Positions 7,102 to 15,188 are shown, numbered from the stretch's first letter. The stretch is DNA of 21,180 bases from RFPI01 sp964398195 (GCA_964398195.1 CAYNLW010000019.1:1-21180), one strand, 5' to 3'. Program-made: numbers and translations. Notes: generated by a model not told the origin, from the sequence alone.

Positions 7102-7566
7102 TTAAGCTGGTTTTTTCAATAGATTCAGCACTTCTAACAAACCCTGACGAATTTGCATTGTGCTATAGCCTTGTGCAGGCGCGCTGCTGGAAGCGGCGGC
7201 GGGCTGGGCCTGGCTGGATTTAGCTGTATTGGCTTGCTCTGCGCTAGCTTGGTCTGCGCTGGCAGATGTAGCCTGATGATCACCGATTTCGCTTAGGCGA
7301 TTGCGCGCGCCGCTGATGGTGAAGCCTTGTTCGTATAACAACTCGCGTATGCGGCGGATTAATAACACTTCGTGATGTTGATAGTAGCGGCGGTTGCCAC
7401 GGCGTTTGACTGGTTTTAATTGATTAAACTCTTGTTCCCAATAGCGCAATACATGCGCTTTGACACCGCAAAGCTCACTCACTTCACCTATCGTAAAATA
7501 GCGTTTGGCCGGGATTGCCGGAAGTGCAGCCACAGTGCCGTTAGAATTAAGCGCGTTCTCCGGCAT
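7102..7566 (-). CDS. MerR-family transcriptional regulator
   Basis: 154-residue regulator with an N-terminal MerR winged HTH at about 22-92: YFTIGEVSELCGVKAHVLRYWE, then the wing RRGNRRYYQHHEV and helices RRIRELLYEQGFTISGAR. An Ala/Ser/Gln-rich linker (about 97-133) follows, then a short C-terminal helix MQIRQGLLEVLNLLKK. It lacks the long effector-binding domain and metal-ligand Cys pattern of CueR/MerR types, so no inducer is visible. Its start lies inside ihfA (20-bp overlap), indicating translational coupling. A merR-type gene downstream of ihfA is a familiar arrangement in beta- and gammaproteobacteria, but its targets are not known to me. Confidence 0.88.
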   Translation of the reverse strand: MPENALNSNGTVAALPAIPAKRYFTIGEVSELCGVKAHVLRYWEQEFNQLKPVKRRGNRRYYQHHEVLLIRRIRELLYEQGFTISGARNRLSEIGDHQATSASADQASAEQANTAKSSQAQPAAASSSAPAQGYSTMQIRQGLLEVLNLLKKPA

Positions 7567-7849
7567 ATTTCTCTTCTACCGTGGCTTTTAATTTCTGACT
7601 GGCATGAAAGGTCACCACGCAACGCGCTGTGATAGGAATTTCTTCGCCAGTTTTGGGATTGCGTCCTGGACGCTGGGATTTTTTGCGTAATTCGAAATTA
7701 CCAAAGCCGGAAAGTTTGACAGAATCGCCCGCTTCAAGCGCCGTGCGGATTTCTTCAAAGAAAGCCTCTACCATGTCCTTGGCTTCTCGCTTATTCAGGC
7801 CTACGTTATCAAATAACATATCTGCCAATTCTGCCTTTGTTAAAGTCAT
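7547..7849 (-). CDS. ihfA: Integration host factor subunit alpha
   Basis: DNA-bending nucleoid protein that pairs with IhfB. The 100-residue product starts MTLTKAELADMLF and carries the HU/IHF signature SGFGNFELRKKSQRPGRNPKTGEE at 47-70, including the beta-arm Pro65 that intercalates into the minor groove. ATG 7849 is chosen over an upstream in-frame start at 7882 because it gives the standard family N-terminus and has a purine-rich GAGAGGG just upstream. The 248-nt AT-rich gap back to pheT (7850-8097) holds a short AGGCG/CGCCT stem (about 7887-7905) and probably an ihfA promoter, though I could not fix one confidently. It overlaps the merR-type gene by 20 bp. Confidence 0.97.
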   Translation of the reverse strand: MTLTKAELADMLFDNVGLNKREAKDMVEAFFEEIRTALEAGDSVKLSGFGNFELRKKSQRPGRNPKTGEEIPITARCVVTFHASQKLKATVEEKYAGERA

Positions 7850-8097
7850 ACTACCCTCTCTACAAGCCTTGATTAAATGCAAAATCTAGGCGCAAAAAAC
7901 GCCTGATCGTGCTTATTCATTGAATCCTGATTTCCTTGATTTACCTGTGTTACAGATGTTTTTTATACGTCTAAGGTGCGCTTAATTTGAAAAAATTTTA
8001 ACAACTATACTAGACGCTTTGCTGTGCTATTTAACCCTAAAACCCTTTTTTATACAAGTGCTTAGTTTAAAATTAACATTTATCCCAATTTTAGCAA

Positions 8098-10449
8098 CTA
8101 AGTGCGCAACTGCGCCCCGTGATGCACTGCCAGCAGTTGAATAAGCGTTTGCACGGCGTTTTCTATCTCGTCATCGGTCAGCGATTTATGACTATCTTGC
8201 AAAATAATTTTAAACGCTAAGCTCTTATGACCCTCTGCAATACCGCTACCTTGATATAAGTCGAACAAGCTGATGTGTTGCACAGAGTCAATCTTGGCTT
8301 GTTGCATGGTCGCCAACAAATCGCCTGCGCTGACCGCTTGATCGACCAGCACAGCGATATCTCGGCGCACCGGCGGGAATTTTGCCACTGCTTGATAACT
8401 GGCTAATTGGCTGGCTTGCAAGGCATTAAAGTCTAGCTCGAATAAAAATACCCCATTCGGGCAATCAAATTGCTGTTGCCATTGTGGGTGCAACTTGCCT
8501 AGCCAACCGATGGCTTGACCATGCAATATCACTTGCGCGCTTTGGCCGGGATGCAAGGCAGGGTGTTGCGCGGCTTGATAACTGGCTTGGTAGCCACATA
8601 GCGCGTCAACATCGGCTTTGATATCAAAAAAATCTAGCGCCTTGGCAGGCGCCCCCCACTGCTCCGGCAACACCGCGCCAAAGGCTAATCCAGCCAGTCG
8701 CTTATGCTCGGCAAAGGCATCGCCTTGCTGCTGATACACCGCGCCAGTTTCAAAAATACGCACGCGATCTTGTTGTCGGTTTAGGTTGTATTTCAATACT
8801 TCCAACAAGCCACCCCAGATACCTGAGCGCATTACGCTCATATCGCTGGCAATCGGGTTATGTAGTTTTACCGCTTGTGTATTGCCCATTAAGTCTTGTT
8901 CCCAACGCGCATCAACAAAGCTATAGGTGACTACTTCTTGATAGCCGTTAGCGACCAATATTTGCGCCAATGCCAAGGCTGGTTTTTGCTGCTCGCTAGC
9001 CGGCAACATGGCCAGATGACCAGCTGGCGTGATGGCAGGGATATGTTGATAGCCATATAGGCGGGCGATTTCCTCTATCAGGTCTTCTTCGCGCTCGATA
9101 TCAAAACGATAACTAGGCGCTTGCACGACAAAGCTGTCGCCATGTTGTTGGAAATCAAAGCCTAGGCGGGTCAACTGCTGACTAACCAAATCGCTATCTA
9201 GGGTAATGCCGAGTATGGAATTTAATTTTGCTAGACGCAAAGTGACTTGCGCACGCGCTGGCAGCGTTGCTGTCTTTTCTACAATCTCTCCAGCTTGGCC
9301 ACCACAAATCTCTAACACCAGTGCACTAGCGCGCTCCATGGCAGCACGGGTTTGCATAAAATCTACGCCACGCTCAAAGCGATAAGAGGAATCAGTGCTA
9401 ATGCTAAAACGTCTGCCCTTGCCTGCAATCGCATCGGGGGTGAAGAAGGCAGATTCCAACATGATATTGCTAGTGCTATCGGATACTGCGCTATTTGCGC
9501 CGCCCATCACACCGGCAAAAGCCACAGGGCCTTGCTGGTCAGCAATCACTAAAATATCCTCGGCAAGCGTTAGCGTTTGCTCATTCAGCAAAGCGATTTG
9601 TTCACCTGCTTTGGCCCAACGCACTTGGATTTCACCTTTTAAGCGATCCGCATCAAAGGCATGCATAGGCTGCCCCATCTCTAGCAATACGTAGTTGGTG
9701 ATATCCACAATAGCGCTAATGCTGCGTAGGCCACTGCGTTGCAGTCTTTGTACCATCCACTCTGGGGTAGTTGCCTGCGCATTGACGCCCTGAATAAGTC
9801 GCGCACAGTAGCGTGGACAGGCTTGCTCAGCTTGTATATTGACGCTAGCTTGAGTGGCAATAGTGGCTGCTACAGTCGCAACAGGTGCATGATTTAAAGG
9901 GCTGCCAGTCAGCGCAGCGACTTCTCTGGCAATGCCTTTGATGCTCAAGCAATCACTGCGATTCGGCGTCAGTTTTAGCGTGAACATCAAATCGTTTAAT
10001 TGCATATAGTCACGAATATCCTGACCCACTGGCGCATCTGCCGGTAACTCTAATAAACCGCTGGCCTCATCGGCTAGTCCAAGTTCTTTGGCTGAACACA
10101 TCATGCCAAACGATTCCACACCGCGCACTTTTGCTTGTTTAATCTCAAATTCAGGTAATACCGCCCCGACCAGCGCACATGGGGCTTTTAGTCCTACACG
10201 AGCATTGCTCGCCCCACATACGATTTGCAAATTTTGTTTGCCTATATTCACTTCAAGCACTTGCAATCGGTCTGCATCGGGGTGCTTTTCTGCCCGCACA
10301 ATTTGCGCTATCACGACATGACTAAATGCCGGCGCGACACCTTGCATTTGTTCTACTTCTAGGCCCGCCATGGTCAAGCAATCATTCAATGCCTGACTAT
10401 CCAGCGCTGGATTTACCAACTGTCTTAGCCAATGTTCAGAAAATTGCAT
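8098..10449 (-). CDS. pheT: Phenylalanyl-tRNA synthetase beta subunit
   Basis: Large subunit of the cytosolic alpha2beta2 PheRS; it carries tRNA-binding and editing functions. The 783-residue product has the N-terminal MQFSEHWLRQLVNP, an EMAP-type OB fold at about 40-150 (VVIAQIVRAEKHPDADRLQVLEV, IVCGASN), the B3/4 editing region (YCARLIQGV, GPVAFAGVMGG), the B5 domain, the synthetase-like core with DIEREEDLIEEIARLYGY, and a C-terminal anticodon-binding domain (FPPVRRDIAVLVD to the end). Length matches the family. It starts 2 nt after the pheS stop with CAGGGGGTAGGT as ribosome-binding site, so the subunits should be translated in a coupled way. Confidence 0.98.
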   Translation of the reverse strand: MQFSEHWLRQLVNPALDSQALNDCLTMAGLEVEQMQGVAPAFSHVVIAQIVRAEKHPDADRLQVLEVNIGKQNLQIVCGASNARVGLKAPCALVGAVLPEFEIKQAKVRGVESFGMMCSAKELGLADEASGLLELPADAPVGQDIRDYMQLNDLMFTLKLTPNRSDCLSIKGIAREVAALTGSPLNHAPVATVAATIATQASVNIQAEQACPRYCARLIQGVNAQATTPEWMVQRLQRSGLRSISAIVDITNYVLLEMGQPMHAFDADRLKGEIQVRWAKAGEQIALLNEQTLTLAEDILVIADQQGPVAFAGVMGGANSAVSDSTSNIMLESAFFTPDAIAGKGRRFSISTDSSYRFERGVDFMQTRAAMERASALVLEICGGQAGEIVEKTATLPARAQVTLRLAKLNSILGITLDSDLVSQQLTRLGFDFQQHGDSFVVQAPSYRFDIEREEDLIEEIARLYGYQHIPAITPAGHLAMLPASEQQKPALALAQILVANGYQEVVTYSFVDARWEQDLMGNTQAVKLHNPIASDMSVMRSGIWGGLLEVLKYNLNRQQDRVRIFETGAVYQQQGDAFAEHKRLAGLAFGAVLPEQWGAPAKALDFFDIKADVDALCGYQASYQAAQHPALHPGQSAQVILHGQAIGWLGKLHPQWQQQFDCPNGVFLFELDFNALQASQLASYQAVAKFPPVRRDIAVLVDQAVSAGDLLATMQQAKIDSVQHISLFDLYQGSGIAEGHKSLAFKIILQDSHKSLTDDEIENAVQTLIQLLAVHHGAQLRT

Positions 10450-10451
10450 AC

Positions 10452-11480
10452 CTACCCCCTGAACTGCTGCAAGAAGCGCAAATCGTTATTGAAGAACAAG
10501 CGCAAATCGTTCACGCCATAACGCAACATGGTTAGCCGCTCTACCCCTAATCCAAAGGCAAAGCCACGATAGCGCGTGGCGTCTATACCGACGTGTTGGA
10601 ACACTTCGGGGTGCACCATGCCGCAACCACCGATTTCTAACCAGCCGCCATTCCAGCTCATATCCATCTCGGCTGAAGGCTCGGTGAAAGGGAAAAAGGA
10701 GGGACGGAAACGCACTTGCAAATCATCGCGTTCAAAGAAGCGTTGCAGAAAATCTTGTACCACGCCTTTGAGGTTAGCAAAGCTGACTTGCTCATCTACC
10801 CATAGCCCTTCTACTTGATGGAACATAGGCGAATGGGTAGCGTCTGAATCCACTCTATACACCCTGCCCGGCGCGATAATCTTAATCGGCATACCACTGC
10901 CACCCGCTTGTAGCGCTTGTTGCATATAGTGAATTTGTACAGGCGAAGTATGCGTGCGTAACACATATTGCATAGACTGTTGACCCTTGCCGTCATCGAC
11001 ATAGAAAGTGTCGTGCATGGCGCGCGCAGGATGGTTGTCTGGGATATTGAGAGCGGTGAAATTATAAAAATCGGTCTCGATTTCTGGCCCTTGTGCAACG
11101 GCAAAGCCTATCGAATGAAACAGCTGCTCAATACGCGCCAAGGTCATGCTGACCGGATGCAAGCCACCGCGTTGCTGGCCTCTGGCAGGCAAAGTTACAT
11201 CAATTTGCTCGCTGGCTAGCTGCGCCTGTTGCGCCGCCAGTAATAGCGCATCGCGACGTTGCTGATAAGCGTTTTCAACCGCCTGCTTGGCGACATTGAT
11301 TTCTGCACCAGCGGCTGGGCGTTGTTCTGCGCTTAGTTTTCCTAGACCTTTTAGGGCTTCAGTCAGCACCCCGCTTTTGCCTAAGAAGCGCGCTTTCGCC
11401 TGCTCTAGATCCTGTGCCGCATGACAGGCTGAAAATGCCTGTTGCGCCTCATCGATAATATGCTGATAAGAACCTGACAT
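10452..11480 (-). CDS. pheS: Phenylalanyl-tRNA synthetase alpha subunit
   Basis: Catalytic class II subunit that activates phenylalanine and charges tRNA-Phe. The 342-residue product has an N-terminal coiled-coil (about 1-90, FLGKSGVLTEALKGLGKL), then the catalytic core with motif 2 (HSPMFHQVEGLWVD), the GCGMVHPEVF segment and motif 3 (GFAFGLGVERLTMLRYG). It is normal length. The start codon lies only about 15 nt downstream of the T-tract of an intrinsic terminator after rplT, leaving no room for a separate promoter. Expression should depend on read-through or attenuation. The ribosome-binding site is weak (AAAGATTGG). No Phe-rich leader peptide fits in the 60-nt gap to rplT. Confidence 0.98.
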   Translation of the reverse strand: MSGSYQHIIDEAQQAFSACHAAQDLEQAKARFLGKSGVLTEALKGLGKLSAEQRPAAGAEINVAKQAVENAYQQRRDALLLAAQQAQLASEQIDVTLPARGQQRGGLHPVSMTLARIEQLFHSIGFAVAQGPEIETDFYNFTALNIPDNHPARAMHDTFYVDDGKGQQSMQYVLRTHTSPVQIHYMQQALQAGGSGMPIKIIAPGRVYRVDSDATHSPMFHQVEGLWVDEQVSFANLKGVVQDFLQRFFERDDLQVRFRPSFFPFTEPSAEMDMSWNGGWLEIGGCGMVHPEVFQHVGIDATRYRGFAFGLGVERLTMLRYGVNDLRLFFNNDLRFLQQFRG

Positions 11481-11494
11481 AGACCAATCTTTAT

Positions 11495-11526
11495 AGAAAA
11501 AAAAGGAGGCCGATGAGCCTCCTTTT
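11495..11526 (-). terminator. Intrinsic terminator between rplT and pheS
   Basis: On the leftward strand AAAAGGAGGC (11526-11517), a 6-nt loop and GCCTCCTTTT (11510-11501) form a 10-bp stem that runs into a T-tract (plus-strand A run at 11497-11504). It begins 15 nt after the rplT stop and ends about 15 nt before pheS ATG. The 5' arm contains a full Shine-Dalgarno sequence, AAGGAGG, but no start codon follows it closely. Confidence 0.85.
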
Positions 11527-11540
11527 AAAGTTTAGTTGAA

Positions 11541-11900
11541 TTAAGCAGAGAGGCCAGCTTTTGCTAAATCGACAAACTTAGCAAATGCTTGCTTATCAAA
11601 TACTGCTAAATCGGCTAACACTTTACGATCCACTTCAATCGATGATTTCTTCAAACCATTCATAAAGCGGCTGTAAGTCAAACCAAACTCACGTGAACCA
11701 GCATTGATACGCGCAATCCATAATGCACGGAATTGACGCTTTCTTTGACGGCGGTCACGGTAAGCATATTGACCAGCTTTCATCACTGCCTGTTTGGCAA
11801 TGCGATATACATTCTTACGACGGCCGCGGTAACCCTTGGCTGCGTTTAATACTTTTTTGTGACGCGCACGTGCAATCACACCACGTTTTACTCTAGGCAT
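11541..11900 (-). CDS. rplT: 50S ribosomal protein L20
   Basis: 119-residue basic ribosomal protein binding 23S rRNA early in 50S assembly. It shows the L20 N-terminus MPRVKRGVIARARHKKVL, the long basic helix GYRGRRKNVYRIAKQAVMKAG and YAYRDRRQRKRQFRALWI, and the globular end (FGLTYSRFMNGLKK). Length is that of the family. It starts 11 nt after rpmI. In E. coli L20 represses the rpmI-rplT unit through an mRNA structure; I could not verify an equivalent here. A terminator follows directly. Confidence 0.98.
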   Translation of the reverse strand: MPRVKRGVIARARHKKVLNAAKGYRGRRKNVYRIAKQAVMKAGQYAYRDRRQRKRQFRALWIARINAGSREFGLTYSRFMNGLKKSSIEVDRKVLADLAVFDKQAFAKFVDLAKAGLSA

Positions 11901-11911
11901 GTTTTATCTCC

Positions 11912-12109
11912 TTATTGCGTAGGCATCATTGCGCGAACGCGCTTAACGTCGGTGGCAGAAATAATCGCGGTACCGCGAAGATTACGTTTCTGTTTGGTAG
12001 TTTTCTTGGTCAAAATATGGCGCAAGTGAGAATGCGTACGCTTCACCTTGCCATTGCCCAGGAATTTGAAGCGCTTTTTGGCGCCACTCTTGGTCTTCAT
12101 CTTTGGCAT
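11912..12109 (-). CDS. rpmI: 50S ribosomal protein L35
   Basis: 65-residue, highly basic 50S protein with the family start MPKMKTKSGAKKRF and the segment KRTHSHLRHILTKKTTKQKRNLR. Length is exactly typical. A strong ribosome-binding site, AGGAG, lies just upstream on the leftward strand. The 85-nt gap after infC contains a T-rich stretch but no clear terminator, consistent with co-transcription in the infC-rpmI-rplT block. Confidence 0.98.
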   Translation of the reverse strand: MPKMKTKSGAKKRFKFLGNGKVKRTHSHLRHILTKKTTKQKRNLRGTAIISATDVKRVRAMMPTQ

Positions 12110-12194
12110 TTTTTTCTCCTATCATCAAATTAAGGGCGTTGGGCAAATGCCGATTAGCCACAACACCACAAAAAAACTGTTACTTATGCTTGCT

Positions 12195-12716
12195 TTATTT
12201 CTTTTTGGCTGGCGCTAGCACCATCACCATTTGTCGGCCTTCCATTTTAGGAAACTGCTCGACTTGCGCCACTTCTTTGGTATCTTCTTCAACCCGCTTT
12301 AACAAGGCCATACCGAGTTCTTGGTGGGTAATCTCACGACCTCTAAAGCGCAAGGTAATCTTGGCTTTGTCCCCATCTTCGATAAAGCGCGTGATATTGC
12401 GCAGCTTAATCTTGTAATCGCCTTCGTCTGTGCCAGGACGGAATTTAACTTCTTTAATATGAACTTGCTTTTGCTTCATTTTGGCTTCGTGCTGACGTTT
12501 GCTTTCGGCATATTTAAATTTGCCGTAATCCATCAAACGACACACTGGGGGCTCCGCTTGCGGCGCAATCTCTACCAAATCGATATCCAGCTCTTCAGCT
12601 TTCTGCAAAGCCTCTGTGATGGATACAATACCGAGAGATTCACCCTCCACACCCACTAATCGAATCGTTGCAGCAGTAATATCTTCATTGATTCGAATTT
12701 CTTTATCCTGAGCTAT
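12195..12716 (-). CDS. infC: Translation initiation factor IF-3, AUA start codon
   Basis: IF-3 binds the 30S subunit and discriminates against non-canonical initiation. The product shows LVGVEGESLGIVS, IDLVEIAPQAEPPVCRLMDYGKFKY and VKFRPGTDEGDYKIKLRN, and the C-terminal domain through KMEGRQMVMVLAP. A conventional start (GTG 12656) would remove about 20 conserved N-terminal residues. The open frame extends to a stop at 12753-12755 with no ATG, GTG or TTG in between. ATA at 12714-12716 has GGAG 8 nt upstream (12725-12728) and yields (M)AQDKEIRINEDITAATIRL, 173 residues, as expected. Rare AUU/AUC/AUA starts are known for infC and underlie autoregulation in E. coli. Start choice is inference. 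Confidence 0.93.
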   Translation of the reverse strand: MAQDKEIRINEDITAATIRLVGVEGESLGIVSITEALQKAEELDIDLVEIAPQAEPPVCRLMDYGKFKYAESKRQHEAKMKQKQVHIKEVKFRPGTDEGDYKIKLRNITRFIEDGDKAKITLRFRGREITHQELGMALLKRVEEDTKEVAQVEQFPKMEGRQMVMVLAPAKKK

Positions 12717-12761
12717 CGCAAATTCTCCAAAATTAACTGGGACAGCGTCCCCTAAAAAAAC

Positions 12762-14678
12762 TTAAGCCGCGCTACCTTTGGTATCGATCTCTTTACGCAG
12801 CATCTGAATAAACTCTGATAACTGCATGGCACCGAGGTCTTCACCTTTTCTGGTACGCACGGCTACTTGTCCGTTTTGCATTTCGCGCTCACCGGTTACC
12901 AACAAATAAGGTAACTTCTGTAAGCTATGTTCGCGTATTTTATAGGTTATTTTCTCATTTCTCAAGTCTGATGCGACTCTGAAGCCGTTTTTCTTGAGTT
13001 CTGACTGCACATGACGCACATAATCTGCTTGTGCATCAGAAATATTCATCAGCATCACTTGCACTGGCGCTAACCAAGTGGGCATAGCACCAGCGTAGTG
13101 CTCAATCAAAATGCCGATAAAGCGCTCCATAGAGCCCACAATGGCGCGGTGCAACATCACTGGATGTTTGCGGCTATTGTCCTCTGCCACATATTCCGCG
13201 CCCAAACGCACTGGCAGGTTAAAGTCCAGCTGTATGGTACCGACTTGCCATAGACGACCTATACTGTCTTTTAAAGTAAATTCAATTTTAGGGCCATAAA
13301 ATGCCCCCTCACCCGGCTGCAAGTCATATGCCAATTGATTTTTTTGCAAGGCTGCAGCCAAGGCTTGCTCTGCTTGATCCCAGATTTCATCACTGCCCAC
13401 GCGCTTGGCTGGGCGAGTGGATAGCTTGACTAGCACATCGCTAAAGCCAAAGTCGGCATAAACCTGGTACAGCATCTGGATAAAGTCTTCGACTTCGGAC
13501 TCAATTTGTTGCTCGCTACAGAAGATATGCGCATCGTCTTGAGTAAAGCCTCGCACCCGCATCAGGCCATGCAATGAGCCAGATGGCTCGTTGCGATGGC
13601 AAGAACCAAACTCAGCCAAACGCAATGGCAAATCACGATAGCTACGCAAATCGCTATTAAAAATTTGCACATGGCCTGGGCAATTCATAGGCTTAACAGC
13701 GTAATCGCGATTTTCTGAGGCGGTGGTAAACATATTCTCGCGATAGTTTTCCCAATGGCCAGATTTTTCCCATAAGGTCTTATCCATAATGGTCGGGGTG
13801 CGCACTTCTTGATAGCCATATTGCACAAACTTAGCGCGCATATATTGCTCAATCTCTTGCCATAGTGACCAACCACGCGGGTGCCAAAACACCATGCCGG
13901 GACCATCGTCTTGCATATGGAATAAATCTAGCTGTTTGCCTAATTTTCGGTGGTCGCGCTTTTCCGCTTCTTCCAAGGCATGCAGATAAGCATCTAAATC
14001 TTCTTTTTTGGCCCAAGCGGTGCCGTAGATACGCTGCAACATCTCGTTATTGGAATCGCCGCGCCAATAAGCCCCGGCCAGCTTCATTAATTTAAATACT
14101 TTGAGCTTGCCGGTAGATGGCACGTGGGGACCACGGCATAAATCGGTAAAGTTACCCTCGGAATACAAAGAGACATCTTCATTGGCTGGGATAGAAGCGA
14201 TAATTTCCGCTTTGTAATGCTCATTGATAGACTTAAAGTAGTCCACCGCCTGATCACGCGGCAACACTTGACGCGTCACCGCCTCGTCTTTTTTGGCCAA
14301 CTCCTGCATTTTCTGCTCAATCAGCGCCAAGTCTTCCATGGTAAATGGGCGCTTGTAAGAGAAGTCGTAATAAAAGCCGTTATCGATGACAGGCCCTATG
14401 GTGACTTGCGCCTCTGGGAATAACTCTTTCACCGCATACGCCAGCAAGTGGGCGGTGGAGTGGCGAATAATCTCTAAGCCCTCAGCATCGCGCTCGGTAA
14501 TGATAGATAACTGAGCATCTTGCTGAATCACAAAAGAAGTATCGACTAGCCGCCCATCTACCTTGCCTGCCAAAGCTGCACGCGCCAAGCCAGCGCCAAT
14601 ATCGGCGGCCACTTGCGCCACACTGACAGGCTGTTCGAAGTTGCGCTGAGAACCATCGGGTAAATGTATGATAGGCAT
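12762..14678 (-). CDS. thrS: Threonyl-tRNA synthetase
   Basis: Class II synthetase charging tRNA-Thr and editing Ser-tRNA-Thr. The 638-residue product has an N-terminal TGS domain (MPIIHLPDGSQRNF), the editing domain (HSTAHLLAYAVKELF, IGPVIDNGFYYDF, DLCRGPHV), and the catalytic core with Zn-site residues in MNCPGH, in the HGLMRVRGFTQDDAH segment and in MLHRAIVGSMERF. The anticodon-binding domain (about 535-638) follows. ATG 14678 is chosen over the in-frame TTG 14690 because it gives the standard family N-terminus. The Shine-Dalgarno is weak. An intrinsic terminator's T-tract ends about 11 nt before this ATG, so transcription must read through it. infC follows after 45 nt. Confidence 0.97.
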   Translation of the reverse strand: MPIIHLPDGSQRNFEQPVSVAQVAADIGAGLARAALAGKVDGRLVDTSFVIQQDAQLSIITERDAEGLEIIRHSTAHLLAYAVKELFPEAQVTIGPVIDNGFYYDFSYKRPFTMEDLALIEQKMQELAKKDEAVTRQVLPRDQAVDYFKSINEHYKAEIIASIPANEDVSLYSEGNFTDLCRGPHVPSTGKLKVFKLMKLAGAYWRGDSNNEMLQRIYGTAWAKKEDLDAYLHALEEAEKRDHRKLGKQLDLFHMQDDGPGMVFWHPRGWSLWQEIEQYMRAKFVQYGYQEVRTPTIMDKTLWEKSGHWENYRENMFTTASENRDYAVKPMNCPGHVQIFNSDLRSYRDLPLRLAEFGSCHRNEPSGSLHGLMRVRGFTQDDAHIFCSEQQIESEVEDFIQMLYQVYADFGFSDVLVKLSTRPAKRVGSDEIWDQAEQALAAALQKNQLAYDLQPGEGAFYGPKIEFTLKDSIGRLWQVGTIQLDFNLPVRLGAEYVAEDNSRKHPVMLHRAIVGSMERFIGILIEHYAGAMPTWLAPVQVMLMNISDAQADYVRHVQSELKKNGFRVASDLRNEKITYKIREHSLQKLPYLLVTGEREMQNGQVAVRTRKGEDLGAMQLSEFIQMLRKEIDTKGSAA

Positions 14679-14688
14679 AATCTTGGTC

Positions 14689-14719
14689 AATAAAATAAAA
14701 AAGAGCCGCTAGACGGCTC
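14689..14719 (-). terminator. Intrinsic terminator or attenuator immediately upstream of thrS
   Basis: On the leftward strand GAGCCG (14719-14714), loop TCTAG and CGGCTC (14708-14703) form a perfect 6-bp GC-rich stem followed by TTTTTTATTTTATT (14702-14689). It lies about 90 nt after the antitoxin gene stop and 11 nt before thrS ATG. It could simply end the antitoxin transcript, but its position makes thrS expression depend on read-through unless a promoter overlaps it. Confidence 0.85.
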
Positions 14720-14810
14720 AACAATGCCCAAATTTTGCCACAAACAGGCTGAAAGAACAAGCTAGATAAGGCTTAGCGTATGCCCAGATAACCCCTAGAT
14801 AATGTTTAAA

Positions 14811-15110
14811 CTAGTCTTTAGGCGTAACTTTGAGCTTATAGCCCAAGCACCACAATACCTTCATCACGGTATTTAAAGATGGATTGCCTCTTGCAGAAAA
14901 CGCTTTATATAAGCCATCTCGACTAATTCCGCTAGCTCTCGCGATTTTTGTCATCCCGCGCACCCTAGCCACCACACTTATTGCATCAACCAAACTGTCA
15001 GGCTGCTGAGGATTGTAGTGATGATCGATAAACTCTAGCTCATCAGCATATCCAGCAATCATTTCTTTGCATGCAGACTTTTTGGGTGCATTTTCAGTTC
15101 GTTTATTCAT
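14811..15110 (-). CDS. Orphan HI1420-family addiction-module antidote (HTH) protein
   Basis: 99-residue protein with a C-terminal HTH at about 40-97: VDAISVVARVRGMTKIARASGISRDGLYKAFSARGNPSLNTVMKVLWCLGYKLKV. This is the pattern of putative addiction-module antidotes of the HI1420 type, normally encoded just after a RelE/ParE-like toxin. ATG 15110 has GGGGGCG upstream. No toxin gene lies on either side: thrS is downstream, and upstream are only about 150 AT-rich bases and then tRNA-Val. It may be a remnant, act on a toxin elsewhere, or serve as a stand-alone repressor. The 25-residue lysine- and charge-rich N-terminus is longer than in some relatives I recall. Its transcript probably ends at the terminator before thrS. 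Confidence 0.82.
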   Translation of the reverse strand: MNKRTENAPKKSACKEMIAGYADELEFIDHHYNPQQPDSLVDAISVVARVRGMTKIARASGISRDGLYKAFSARGNPSLNTVMKVLWCLGYKLKVTPKD

Positions 15111-15133
15111 ATCGCCCCCATAGAAAAATGTTG

Positions 15134-15188
15134 ATTAAATTCTATATGATAATTTGAATATATACATCAATTTAATAGAAATTTAATA
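15134..15188. promoter_or_regulatory. AT-rich repeats upstream of the antitoxin gene, possible operator
   Basis: ATTAAATT at 15134-15141 is inverted as AATTTAAT at 15169-15176, and AATTTAATA recurs directly at about 15180-15188. These flank candidate promoter sequence for the antitoxin gene (leftward TTGATG and TATAGA-like elements). Autorepressing antitoxins bind such repeats, but in DNA this AT-rich they may be chance. Confidence 0.25.

Noticed and set aside
7887..7905. AGGCG/CGCCT stem upstream of ihfA as a terminator
   Set aside because: The T run is in the loop rather than after the stem, so it does not look like an intrinsic terminator.
9352..9694. Rightward ORFs within pheT
   Set aside because: They lie antisense to a full, conserved synthetase gene and have no recognisable motif; shadows of pheT.
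10811..11104. Second leftward ORF of 97 codons inside pheS
   Set aside because: Alternative frame of pheS with no ribosome-binding site or motif; the pheS frame is conserved.
14720..14810. Threonine-rich leader peptide or T-box before thrS
   Set aside because: The short frames contain no run of Thr codons and I saw no T-box-like structure, so the terminator cannot be explained by classic leader-peptide control.
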